From Psychrobacillus sp. NEAU-3TGS (GTDB lineage Bacteria > Bacillota > Bacilli > Bacillales_A > Planococcaceae), in assembly GCF_029955155.1 (NCBI RefSeq), contig NZ_JAPNOZ010000005.1, positions 62,001 to 126,000 on the forward strand: DNA of 64,000 nucleotides, in the 5' to 3' direction. The notes under the pieces were generated by a model, which worked only from the letters and a program-made list of their open reading frames with translations, did not search any database and was not told where the DNA came from. The translations under genes and the position numbers were made by a program. Numbering within the stretch: the first letter of the stretch is position 1; each line of letters begins with the position of its first letter. This document shows, piece after piece, positions 54,245-63,421 of this stretch.

Positions 54245-54421
54245 TTATAAATCTTGATAATCTCTCTGGTATCTTCCGCCGTCTTTTACTTCTGAATGAT
54301 ATAGTGCTTTTAAAGCGAAACTTTTTTCTAAGTCGTGCTCTTTCATTACTTCTTTCAAACGTTTGGAAAGCTCTGCACTATGTTTTACTAGTTGCTCCAT
54401 TTTAGACTTCGAGTATTGCAT
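54245..54421 (-). CDS. Small charged protein, unknown
   Basis: 58 aa: MQYSKSKMEQLVKHSAEL..., helical and highly charged. ATG behind AAAGGAG at 10-nt spacing, a strong ribosome site. It is upstream of and co-oriented with the small protein at 54014-54244. No family recognised. Confidence 0.6.
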   Translation of the reverse strand: MQYSKSKMEQLVKHSAELSKRLKEVMKEHDLEKSFALKALYHSEVKDGGRYQRDYQDL

Positions 54422-54521
54422 GAGCTATCAACTCCTTTCCATTCAATTTGTCATTAAAGTATAACACTAAGAAAAGTTTTTTCTTATAATCACCATTATT
54501 AAAAAATTTACATACATTACT

Positions 54522-54635
54522 TTGACAAAATAAAAATGAAGTGTTATCCTTGTGAACAAATGTTTCCCAAAGGAAATTTAATGGCACTCAAGAAAAAGAT
54601 GCTTTTTTTTATTCCAAAAGTTTCCTTAGGGAAAT
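54522..54635 (+). promoter_or_regulatory. Promoter and two metalloregulator operators of the metal ABC operon
   Basis: TTGACA (54522-54527), 17-nt spacer, TATCCT (54545-54550). Two near-identical dyads follow: GTTTCCCAAAGGAAAT (54562-54577) and GTTTCCTTAGGGAAAT (54620-54635). They resemble the MntR-type TTTGCCTTAAGGAAA consensus. The first covers the expected start, the second lies in the leader. Confidence 0.75.
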
Positions 54636-54667
54636 AAAGTGGAACGTAGGAAAAGGGAGGAATTAAA

Positions 54668-55588
54668 ATGAAAAAAATCTTGTTTTTATTCATTACAGCT
54701 ATTTTGTTAGCTGGATGTAGCAACAATGCTAGGGGGGATATTGGAAAAGACACGAAGCCTTTAGTTGTTACAACAACCGGGCAAATTGCGGATGCAGTTA
54801 AAGAAATTGCCGGCGACCAAGTAGAAATAAAATCATTAATGGGACCTGGTGTTGATCCTCACCTGTACAAAGCGACACAAGGGGACTTACAAACCTTAGA
54901 AAAGGCCGACATCATTTTTTACAACGGACTAGAACTAGAAGGCAAAATGAGCGACATTTTCGAGAAAATGAAGAAAGAAAAAACGGTTGTCGGGATTGGT
55001 GACATAGTCCCACAAGATCAAATACTAAAGGATGAAGCACATCCTGAACTGTCAGATCCACATATTTGGTTTGATATTAACGTATGGGAAATAGCGACAA
55101 AAGAACTAACCAAAACACTTTCGGAAGAACTTCCAAACAGTAAAGAGGAATTTGCAAAAAATGAAGAAGCATTTTTTAAAAAATTATCCGATTTGTCTGA
55201 TTGGACAGATCAACGGATTAGTGAAATTCCCGAAAAACAACGAGTGCTTGTAACAGCACATGATGCATTTAACTACTTTGGAAAAAGCCATGGTATGGAA
55301 GTTCGTGGTTTACAAGGACTAAGTACAGATTCTGAGTATGGCTTAAAAGATGTTCAAAATATCGTAGATTTTCTAGTAAAAAACAATATTAAAGCTGTTT
55401 TCATAGAATCCAGTGTTTCTGACAAAGCAATGAAGGCTGTTATAGAAGGTGCAAAGGAAAAAGGCCATACGATTCAAATTGGCGGGGAGCTTTACTCTGA
55501 TGCCATGGGTGCGGAAGGAACAGAAGAAGGCACTTATATTGGCATGTACAAACATAACGTCAACACGATTGTCGATTCACTTAAATAG
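54668..55588 (+). CDS. mntA: Metal ABC transporter substrate-binding lipoprotein (MntA/ZnuA/PsaA family)
   Basis: 306 aa. Lipoprotein signal with lipobox LAGC. Cluster A-I fold with metal ligands in DPHLYKAT (His, about 66), DPHIWFD (His, about 138), the ESSVSD Glu region (about 259) and the late SDAMG Asp (about 281). No long His-rich loop, and the operators look MntR-like, so manganese is favoured over zinc. First gene of a four-gene transporter operon. Confidence 0.9.
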   Translation: MKKILFLFITAILLAGCSNNARGDIGKDTKPLVVTTTGQIADAVKEIAGDQVEIKSLMGPGVDPHLYKATQGDLQTLEKADIIFYNGLELEGKMSDIFEKMKKEKTVVGIGDIVPQDQILKDEAHPELSDPHIWFDINVWEIATKELTKTLSEELPNSKEEFAKNEEAFFKKLSDLSDWTDQRISEIPEKQRVLVTAHDAFNYFGKSHGMEVRGLQGLSTDSEYGLKDVQNIVDFLVKNNIKAVFIESSVSDKAMKAVIEGAKEKGHTIQIGGELYSDAMGAEGTEEGTYIGMYKHNVNTIVDSLK

Positions 55589-55600
55589 GAGGGAAGCAAC

Positions 55601-56350
55601 ATGGACGCTTTACAAGTAACAAATTTGTCGGTTGCTTATGAAGAAAAAGTTGTATTACAAAATGTGAATTTAACTATTCCAGTAGGTCATCTAACGGGCA
55701 TTATTGGACCAAACGGAGCTGGTAAATCTACACTAATCAAAGCAATACTGAACCAATTACCAAATAAAACAGGGGTTGTTCATATTTTAGAACGCCCCCT
55801 TAACCCAAAAGATCATACAGTTGGCTACGTTCCACAGCGAAATGCAGTCGATTGGGACTTTCCTACAAATGCTTTAGATGTTGTCCTAATGGGACGTTAC
55901 GGACATATAGGTATGATAAAAAAACCTTCAGCAAAAGATAAACAAATCGCCATGGAGTGTTTAAAAAATGTTGGAATGGAAGCTTTTGCTGATCGATCAA
56001 TTGGTCAATTATCTGGAGGTCAACAGCAGCGAGTATTTTTGGCGCGCGCCCTAGCGCAAGAAGCGGAAGTCTATTTTATGGATGAACCATTCGTTGGTGT
56101 GGATGCAGCAACAGAGCGTACAATTATTGCTATTTTAAAAGACTTAAAAGCAAAAGGAAAATCTGTTTTTGTTGTTCACCATGATTTACAAACAGCAGCT
56201 GACTATTTTGATTGGATGATTTTGTTGAATCGAACGATTACTGCAGCAGGACCAACAGAGCAAACATTTACAGAAGACAATCTGCAAGAAGCATATGGCG
56301 GAAAATTATTTTTTATGGATCAAACGAAATCGAACAAAACGTTCAATTGA
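55601..56350 (+). CDS. mntB: Metal ABC transporter ATP-binding protein
   Basis: 249 aa. Walker A GPNGAGKST (about 37-45), signature LSGGQQQRV (about 140), Walker B VYFMDEPFVGVD and switch His VHHDL. 12 bp after the substrate-binding protein gene. Confidence 0.92.
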   Translation: MDALQVTNLSVAYEEKVVLQNVNLTIPVGHLTGIIGPNGAGKSTLIKAILNQLPNKTGVVHILERPLNPKDHTVGYVPQRNAVDWDFPTNALDVVLMGRYGHIGMIKKPSAKDKQIAMECLKNVGMEAFADRSIGQLSGGQQQRVFLARALAQEAEVYFMDEPFVGVDAATERTIIAILKDLKAKGKSVFVVHHDLQTAADYFDWMILLNRTITAAGPTEQTFTEDNLQEAYGGKLFFMDQTKSNKTFN

Positions 56351-56366
56351 GAGAGGTGAGGGAATA

Positions 56367-57260
56367 ATGCTAACCGGAAACTTGCTTTGGGTTCTTATAG
56401 GGGCTATTTTGCTAGGTATAGCTGCAGGTTTAAATGGAACCTTTGCCTTTCTTCAAAAACAAAGCTTAGTAGGAGATGCAGCTGCCCACGCTGCTCTCCC
56501 TGGAATTGCAATTGCTTATTTAGTTACTCAGCAAAAGGATTTACCAATTTTAATGTTAGGTGCAGCCATTACTTCTGCACTTGCTGTCTATATGATCCAG
56601 TGGATTGTCGGAAACTCAAAACTTAAAGCAGACGCAGCAATCGGATTTGTTTTATCCGTATTTTTTGGTATTGGAATCGTTCTCCTTACCATTGTCAATC
56701 AAAGCGGCACAGGAAATCAAAGTGGATTGAATGATTTTATATTCGGAAAAGCTGCTACCATGGCGAAAAGCGATCTAGTTTGGCTATCAAGTAGCGCTTT
56801 GTTAATCATACTAATGTGTTTACTATTTTTTAAAGAGTGGAAGTTAATGATTTTTGACCCGGTATTTGCAAGAGGCGTCGGATTACCAGTCGAACGATTA
56901 CGCGTTTTATTGACAGCTCTTACTGTACTTACGATTGTAACTGGAATACAGGCAGTTGGTGTTATTTTGATGGCAGCTATGCTCATTATACCTGCTGCTG
57001 CCGCTAGATTTTGGTCAAATCACCTTGGAGTTATTCTTGTTACTAGTGCATTCTTCGGTGCTCTTTCCGGGGCATTAGGTACGATTATTAGCTCCGTTCG
57101 TACAGGACTTTCAACCGGACCAATTATTGTATTATGTGCTGCTAGTCTCTTTGTCATATCCTATTTTTTCGCACCAACGCGAGGGTTCATCGCCAAATCA
57201 TTAAAGAAAAAAGCATTTAAGCAAAGAAATGTAGTAAAGGAGGCAGTAAACCATGAATGA
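56367..57260 (+). CDS. mntC: Metal ABC transporter permease, first subunit
   Basis: 297 aa, about eight TM segments, ABC-3 family (SLVGDAAAHAALPGIAIAYL, about 32-51; VGVILMAAMLIIPAAAAR). ATG at 56367 is chosen because AGAGGTGAGGG precedes it; the longer frame would overlap the ATPase gene. It overlaps the next permease gene by 8 bp. Confidence 0.92.
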   Translation: MLTGNLLWVLIGAILLGIAAGLNGTFAFLQKQSLVGDAAAHAALPGIAIAYLVTQQKDLPILMLGAAITSALAVYMIQWIVGNSKLKADAAIGFVLSVFFGIGIVLLTIVNQSGTGNQSGLNDFIFGKAATMAKSDLVWLSSSALLIILMCLLFFKEWKLMIFDPVFARGVGLPVERLRVLLTALTVLTIVTGIQAVGVILMAAMLIIPAAAARFWSNHLGVILVTSAFFGALSGALGTIISSVRTGLSTGPIIVLCAASLFVISYFFAPTRGFIAKSLKKKAFKQRNVVKEAVNHE

Positions 57261-58143
57261 GTTCTGGGTGCTCTTGACTGGATCATTAGTTGGCATTACT
57301 TGTGGGTTAACTGGTGTATTTTTAATTCTGCGCAAAACGGCTATGATTGCAGATGCTATTAGTCATACCGTGTTATTTGGAATTGTTGTTGCATTTATGG
57401 TTACACAATCATTAAGTGGATTTTGGATGCTCATTGGTGCTGCTATCGCTGGACTACTTACTACCTTTCTTGTGCAATTGCTCCAGTCAGGTGGCTTACA
57501 AGAAGATGCTGCTATCGGAGTTGTGTTTACTTCCTTATTTGCACTAGGGGTGTTATTTATCACTTTATTTGCAGGGAATGTCCACTTAGATGTAGAGCAT
57601 GTGCTAATGGGTGAAATTGCTTTTGTTCCTTGGGATTCATGGGAGATTTTAGGGGTTTCCATGCCAAAAGCTGTTTGGATGTTGCTAATCGTCCTTTTGT
57701 TTAATATATTATTTCTAGTTATCTTTTACAAAGAGATGAAGCTCTCTACTTTCGACTCGGTTTTTGCGCTTTCTATCGGTTTGCCAATAGTTGCTATGCA
57801 TTATTCTTATATGACACTCGTTTCTTTAACAACTGTTGCTGCTTTTGATAGCGTAGGGGCAGTTCTTGTTGTGGCGATGCTTATTGGCCCTGCTGCTACC
57901 GCTTACCTGATGAGTAAAAGTGTTGTGGGAATGATTGTTTGGAGTATGGCATTTGGAGTTATGGCTGCAATCACAGGATATTATTTAGCAAAACTATGGA
58001 ATACCTCTATTGCAGGCATGATGGCAGCAATGATAGGTGTACTATTTATGCTCGTGTTTTTATTCAAGCCACATGACGGTTGGACATGGAAATTGTTCAA
58101 ACGTATGAAAATAAAAGATACAGAAGTTCATGTAGAATCTTAA
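57253..58143 (+). CDS. mntD: Metal ABC transporter permease, second subunit
   Basis: 296 aa, ABC-3 family with about eight TM segments (TAMIADAISHTVLFGIVVAF, about 30-49; GAVLVVAMLIGPAATAYL). It pairs with the preceding permease; two different permeases in one operon match the MntCD arrangement of B. subtilis. AAAGGAGG precedes the ATG. Confidence 0.92.
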   Translation: MNEFWVLLTGSLVGITCGLTGVFLILRKTAMIADAISHTVLFGIVVAFMVTQSLSGFWMLIGAAIAGLLTTFLVQLLQSGGLQEDAAIGVVFTSLFALGVLFITLFAGNVHLDVEHVLMGEIAFVPWDSWEILGVSMPKAVWMLLIVLLFNILFLVIFYKEMKLSTFDSVFALSIGLPIVAMHYSYMTLVSLTTVAAFDSVGAVLVVAMLIGPAATAYLMSKSVVGMIVWSMAFGVMAAITGYYLAKLWNTSIAGMMAAMIGVLFMLVFLFKPHDGWTWKLFKRMKIKDTEVHVES

Positions 58144-58152
58144 TACATTATA

Positions 58153-58181
58153 AGTCACCTTGTCATACAAGGTGGCTTTTC
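58153..58181 (+). terminator. Terminator of the metal ABC operon
   Basis: AGTCACCTTG/CAAGGTGGCT stem (one G-T pair), 4-nt loop, then TTTTC. Confidence 0.85.
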
Positions 58182-58242
58182 TTTTGTGATGAAAGCTTTG
58201 CTATAATAAAGTCATTCACTACAAATGAACAGAGGTGACTTC

Positions 58243-60177
58243 ATGTATAAAACCATTGGGATACTAGCTCATGTAGACGCCGGGAAAACGACTTTTTCTG
58301 AGCAACTACTTTATCATACAAAGACAATTAGACAAAGAGGACGGGTCGATCGTCAAGACTCTTTTCTCGATAGCCATTCAATCGAAAAAAATAGAGGAAT
58401 CACGATTTTTGCGGATCAAGGAATCTTCTCCTATAACAATTCCACTTATTATGTCATAGATACACCTGGTCACGTCGATTTTTCCCCAGAAATGGAACGA
58501 GCTATTCAAGTGATGGACTTTGCTATCATTATTATTAGTGCGGTAGATGGCGTAGAAGGACATACCGAAACCGTATGGCAGCTACTACGAAAACATCAGA
58601 TACCTACTTTTTTCTTCATCAATAAAACCGATTATGAAGGAACCGATGCAGCGAACATTTTAGACGAAATTCGAGCTAACTTGTCAGAAGATGTGTGTGA
58701 TATAACGAATTTTTTAAATGAAAATTTTATCGAATTTTTAGCAGAACGAGATGAAGGATTACTGGAAACATATATGGAGAGTGGTTATGACGAAAAGTTG
58801 TGGATTCAAACTTGTCGGCGCATGATTCAAGAAAACAAAATTTTTCCATGTGCAAGCGGCTCTGCTTTAAAAGATATTGGCATTATCGAATTTTTAGAGA
58901 GATTGGATTTATTAACAGAGTCCTCTTATTATCAACAAAAAGCGTTCTCCGCACAGGTATACAAAATTCGTCATGACGAAAGTGGAAATAGAGTCACATT
59001 CCTTAAGTTACTAAGCGGTAAGCTAAAAGTAAGAGATGAAGTGCGGTACGAGGAATTAGCGGAAAAAATTACACAACTTCGCGTATATAGCGGAAATAAA
59101 TTCAAAACGGTGGAACAAGCGGTGGCGGGCGAGCTAGTGGCAGTAACCGGGCTATCAAGTGCCTCTATCGGCGACGGAATTGGCGCCACTAATGACAAAA
59201 CGACCTTCGATATGATTCCTGCTTTAAAATCAAAAGTGAATTTTGATGCTTCTATTCACGTCAAAGAAGTATTACAATGCTTTAAATTGTTAGATGCAGA
59301 GGATCCCTCGTTAAGCGTTTATTGGGACGAGCATTTTCAGGAAATACATGTACATGTAATGGGTGTTATTCAGCTAGAAGTGCTTCAACAAATTGTATTG
59401 GAACGCTTCCAATTTAACGTCTCTTTTAGTGAGCCTAGAATTTTATATAAAGAGACAATTGCTACACCAGTTAAAGGTTATGGTCATTTTGAGCCATTAA
59501 AGCATTATGCAGAAGTACATTTATTAATCGAACCTGCAGAACGTGGCAGTGGCATTTCTTTGGACAATGTATGCCATGCAAATGATTTATCGATCGGTAA
59601 CCAAAACTTAGTGCTGCATCATCTAACAGAACGTGACCATCACGGGATACTGACAGGGTCTGCTCTTACCGACGTCAAAATAACACTACTCACAGGTCGT
59701 GGCCATAATGAGCATACACATGGCGGAGATTTTCGAGAAGCAACATATCGAGCATTAAGACAAGGGTTAGAAAAAGCAGAAAATGTGCTTTTAGAACCTT
59801 TCTATAATTTCAAAATTAAAGTAGAAATGGACCTTATAGGAAGAGTTTTATCTGATATCCAACAAGCACATGGAACTTTTGATACGCCAGAAAACGTGGG
59901 TGACGTTGGTGACAAAGTAATTATAAAAGGACGAGTACCCGTTGCAACCTTTATGAACTACAGTACATCGTTTGCTTCCTTCACACATGGCAAAGGAACG
60001 CTAAGCCTACTATTTGGTGGATATGATCATTGTCATAATAAAGAGGAAGTAATTGAAAAAATCGGCTACAATAAAGAAGCAGATCCTGAATACACATCCA
60101 CTTCTATTTTCTGCGCCAGAGGAAAAGGCTATAAAGTTCCTTGGGATGAAGCGGAAGAAGCAATGCACTGCCTATAA
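58243..60177 (+). CDS. Tet(M)-like/EF-G-like translation GTPase
   Basis: 644 aa, normal for ribosomal protection proteins. G1 AHVDAGKTT (about 9-17), G3 DTPGH (about 72-76), G4 NKTD (about 126-129), then EF-G domains II to V. The functional C-terminal loop has an unusual sequence (NYSTSFASFTHGKG). It could protect against tetracycline or act in translation generally; the sequence alone does not decide. ATG follows AGAGGTG, with an extended -10 TGCTATAAT upstream. No leader peptide is seen here. Confidence 0.88.
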   Translation: MYKTIGILAHVDAGKTTFSEQLLYHTKTIRQRGRVDRQDSFLDSHSIEKNRGITIFADQGIFSYNNSTYYVIDTPGHVDFSPEMERAIQVMDFAIIIISAVDGVEGHTETVWQLLRKHQIPTFFFINKTDYEGTDAANILDEIRANLSEDVCDITNFLNENFIEFLAERDEGLLETYMESGYDEKLWIQTCRRMIQENKIFPCASGSALKDIGIIEFLERLDLLTESSYYQQKAFSAQVYKIRHDESGNRVTFLKLLSGKLKVRDEVRYEELAEKITQLRVYSGNKFKTVEQAVAGELVAVTGLSSASIGDGIGATNDKTTFDMIPALKSKVNFDASIHVKEVLQCFKLLDAEDPSLSVYWDEHFQEIHVHVMGVIQLEVLQQIVLERFQFNVSFSEPRILYKETIATPVKGYGHFEPLKHYAEVHLLIEPAERGSGISLDNVCHANDLSIGNQNLVLHHLTERDHHGILTGSALTDVKITLLTGRGHNEHTHGGDFREATYRALRQGLEKAENVLLEPFYNFKIKVEMDLIGRVLSDIQQAHGTFDTPENVGDVGDKVIIKGRVPVATFMNYSTSFASFTHGKGTLSLLFGGYDHCHNKEEVIEKIGYNKEADPEYTSTSIFCARGKGYKVPWDEAEEAMHCL

Positions 60178-60201
60178 TACTACTTGCTAAGGAGGATTTA
60201 A

Positions 60202-60678
60202 ATGATTGCAACGATTCAAAAAGAAAAGGATATCTATACGGCATATTTCGAACGACATCTCCAACATTCTGTAGAAGAAGTTTGGTCGATGTTGACAGAG
60301 AATGACAAGCTGCAACAATGGTTTACAGAACTTCAAGTCGTTGATTTACGCAAAGATGGACTTATCAAGTTTGATATGCAGGATGGCACTTTCATAGATA
60401 TGCAAATTGTAGACTATGAGCCTTTCAAAGTACTAGCTTTTGAATGGGATAAAGACATCGCTAGATTTGAATTATCTTCTGGTTCGGATGGTTGCCAATT
60501 AACCTTTATCGAAACTATCTCGTCCTATACAGAGCAAACAATAAAAGACCTTGCAGGATGGCATGTATGCCTTGATGTAATTGAAGCAATTCTAGATGGT
60601 CGAACAATAGATAGAAAAGATGAGTGGCAAGCTTGGTATGTGAAATACGAGGAGCTCCTTCAAGGAGTAATGAAATGA
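60202..60678 (+). CDS. SRPBCC-domain protein
   Basis: 158 aa. START-like fold opening YFERHLQHSVEEVWSMLTEND (in two parts, about 14-34) and VLAFEWDKDIARFEL. Ligand unknown. 24 bp after the Tet(M)-like gene behind AAGGAGG, probably co-transcribed with it. Confidence 0.78.
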   Translation: MIATIQKEKDIYTAYFERHLQHSVEEVWSMLTENDKLQQWFTELQVVDLRKDGLIKFDMQDGTFIDMQIVDYEPFKVLAFEWDKDIARFELSSGSDGCQLTFIETISSYTEQTIKDLAGWHVCLDVIEAILDGRTIDRKDEWQAWYVKYEELLQGVMK

Positions 60679-60730
60679 AATAATATATACAAGCACTCTA
60701 CAAGCAATAGTTATTGTAGGGTGCTTTCAT

Positions 60731-61336
60731 CTATTCATATCTAAATATTACAAATCGTTCATTGTTATTTTGTTGATATAACTCTGGTACTCTCACTTCT
60801 TTCAACAACTCAAAAGCAGTATGCTCCTCGAGAAATTGTATATATTCTGAAGTAGGATAGTATAAAATAACATCAACTGAACGAGGATGTTGTTCTACCG
60901 ACAATAAGATATTACTAATGACTTTTTGAAATATTTGAATGGAAAACGGGTTAAAGAAATAAAATCGGTTATCATCTGATTCAATCTCATATCCTTCGGC
61001 GAAAATATGCTCAAATCGAATAGATGCCCGTGAAGGCTTTGCTCGTTCCATGTATTTAGTTAAATTTTCTAAAGCCTCTTGATAAAGCTGTCCATTCATC
61101 TCCACTCCTGTCACAGACACATGCAGGTGATGATGAATGTAAAATGGGAAACGTCCTTTCCCACAACCAAAATCTACAAATTTATCGGAAGTAGTACATA
61201 CATACTCATCAAACAATGCCTCAAGTGCCATATAAGGAGTTGCTTCGTAGCGATTGTAATGTGCGGATTGGTGTTGCCACTCACGTACTCCTTCTGTTTT
61301 TATCCGCAATAAACGATCATGATCTTGTTCTTTCAT
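60731..61336 (-). CDS. SAM-dependent methyltransferase
   Basis: 201 aa. Rossmann motif I FVDFGCGKGRFPFYIHHHL (about 57-75), then VTGVEMNGQLYQEAL with the acidic SAM-binding residue. The NPFSIQIFQKV loop (about 129) is in the catalytic-motif position. Target unknown. 12 bp downstream of yeiH, likely the same transcript. Confidence 0.8.
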   Translation of the reverse strand: MKEQDHDRLLRIKTEGVREWQHQSAHYNRYEATPYMALEALFDEYVCTTSDKFVDFGCGKGRFPFYIHHHLHVSVTGVEMNGQLYQEALENLTKYMERAKPSRASIRFEHIFAEGYEIESDDNRFYFFNPFSIQIFQKVISNILLSVEQHPRSVDVILYYPTSEYIQFLEEHTAFELLKEVRVPELYQQNNNERFVIFRYE

Positions 61337-61348
61337 GGAGACCCCCTT

Positions 61349-62371
61349 CTAAACATTTAAATGAAATACATAAACAAGTGCATACCCTAGAATAGATAAT
61401 AAAATAGAGCCTACCAGTCCAGCAGCAATAGGCTTTACTCCCAACTTTTTAAATGTTCTTATGTCAATATTTAACCCAAGCCCTGCCATTGCCATCCCAA
61501 TAAGAAGATATGCAACTGAAACAATAAAATTAGCAAGTTCTTCAGGAATAATCCCCAGCGTGTTAATACCACTCATTACTAAAAATCCAATGATGAACCA
61601 AGGTATACTGGACAAAGAAAACTTACTTTTCGAATCACCTTTTTCTCTTTTTTTCACAATAAAACCTATAACTAAAGCAATTGGTACTAAAAGTGCTACT
61701 CGTGTAAGTTTCACAATTACAGCTAGATCTACAGCGTTGCTTCCCCCTGGATCTGCTGCAGCTATAACATGTGCTATCTCATGTAATGTTCCACCAGCAA
61801 ATACACCGTATCCGTTAGAAGTTAAATTCATGATAGGATAAAGAAAAGTATATACTAACGTAAATAGCGTACCAAGTATAGCAATTGTTGCAACTCCTAT
61901 GGCAGTTTCTTCATCATTTGCTTTCACTTGTGGTGCGATCGCCACAACCGCTGCCGCTCCGCAAATTGCTGTCCCACAAGCCGTTAGAATACCTAACCTC
62001 TTATCTACCCCAAACAAACGAGAAAATCCATATACAACAAATAAAGCAAAAAGAATATTAATAAGAGCAATTAAAAATACACTTAATCCTGCATGATAAA
62101 TATCCTCTAAATTTAATCGCATGCCCAATAAAATAATACCTAATCGTAATAACTTTTTACTCGAAAAAGAAACGCCACTCTGAAACAGCGTTGGTACACT
62201 AATTGTTGCGCTCCAAACCATACCTAGTATTATAGCAATCACTAATTGTCCCATGATAGATAAAAAAGGAACTCCGGATAATAACTTTGCTAATATAGCA
62301 ATAACCAGTGTTATACCTATACCATAAAAAAGTGACTGATTCGTTTTAAATATATTAACTTTCTTTTTCAT
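61349..62371 (-). CDS. yeiH: YeiH-family putative sulfate exporter (UPF0324)
   Basis: 340 aa, about ten TM segments, UPF0324 pattern with LTACGTAICGAAAVVAIAPQ (about 128-147) and AGGTLHEIAHVIAA (about 191-204). Members are proposed anion (sulfate or thiosulfate) exporters, and such genes commonly lie beside a LysR/CysL-type regulator, as here. ATG behind GGGGGG. Confidence 0.88.
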   Translation of the reverse strand: MKKKVNIFKTNQSLFYGIGITLVIAILAKLLSGVPFLSIMGQLVIAIILGMVWSATISVPTLFQSGVSFSSKKLLRLGIILLGMRLNLEDIYHAGLSVFLIALINILFALFVVYGFSRLFGVDKRLGILTACGTAICGAAAVVAIAPQVKANDEETAIGVATIAILGTLFTLVYTFLYPIMNLTSNGYGVFAGGTLHEIAHVIAAADPGGSNAVDLAVIVKLTRVALLVPIALVIGFIVKKREKGDSKSKFSLSSIPWFIIGFLVMSGINTLGIIPEELANFIVSVAYLLIGMAMAGLGLNIDIRTFKKLGVKPIAAGLVGSILLSILGYALVYVFHLNV

Positions 62372-62481
62372 CTTCCATAATCCCCCCTATATGAAGTTCA
62401 CTTTACGGAAATTTCTATTATTAGTAAAATACATATATATAATCGCTATTATTAAGATTTTTAATGATTGGATGTGATTAA

Positions 62482-63372
62482 ATGTACTATGATGCCCTTA
62501 AAACATTTGTAACACTAGTAGAAACAAAAAATTTTACAAGGGCTGCCGAGTTCCTTCACATCTCTCAACCAAGTGTGAGTGTGCATATAAAAAACTTAGA
62601 AGCCGAGTTTAAAACGGAGCTGTTTATTCGTTCACCAAAGGTATTGAAAATCACACCTACTGGAGAAATTTTATATGAACGAGCTAAACAAATACTTTCC
62701 ATGTACGAGCAAACACAAAAGGATATCCTGGAACATCACCACGATATTATAGGAAAGCTCATCATTGGTGCAAGCTTTACTATAGGCGAGTATGTTCTTC
62801 CGCCATTACTCGTGGAACTACATTCCAAGTATCCAAATCTTGAACTAGAAATATTTATAGGAAACACGGAAGAAATCGTACAATCAGTTCGACTATTTAA
62901 TGTCGATATTGGTTTAATAGAGGGGCAAACAATGATAGAGAATTGCAGGTAGAGCCTTTTATGGAGGATGAACTATTCATTGTTGGATCAATACAGCATG
63001 AGTTAGTTTCAAAAGAGTTGGTAAATATGGCAGATCTTCAAAACCAAATATGGTTCATGAGAGAAGAGGGCTCTGGGACACGAGAATATTTAAAACATAT
63101 GATTCGTTCCAATGGCTTGAAGGTAAAATCTATACTTACAATTAGTAGTAACCAAGCGATTAAAGAAACGATTATTCATAGCGGGCAAGGTTTGTCACTT
63201 CTGTCTATCCATACAATAGACAGAGAGGTTCGGCAACATAATCTTTCTATTCTTTCCCTTAATCATCCAGCCTTCAAGCGATTGTTTTCCTGTGTATGCT
63301 CTCCTGTAATGGAAAACAAACGACATGTAATGGCATTTAGAGAATTGTTACGAAAAAAAAACAAAACTCTAG
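62482..63372 (+). pseudogene. LysR-family regulator (CysL/YeiE type), frameshifted
   Basis: About 296 aa if repaired, the normal LysR length. N-terminal winged HTH NFTRAAEFLHISQPSVSVHI (about 18-37), then a co-inducer domain. Frame breaks at ENCR-TAG near 62943, where one missing T in the TTT run (AATTTGCAG) restores ENLQVEPF. A nine-A run near 63353 is probably one A too long: eight A's would give the stop TAG at 63370. Divergent from yeiH, so the likely target is yeiH. Confidence 0.85.
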
Positions 63373-63395
63373 CATTCATAACCATGCCAGAGTTT
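63356..63395 (-). terminator. Terminator of the capA gene
   Basis: AAAACTCT/AGAGTTTT stem with GCAT-containing loop, then a long T-run on the minus strand from the nine-A run. Confidence 0.75.
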
Positions 63396-63421
63396 TGCTT
63401 CTATAACTTTTTTTGTATCAT

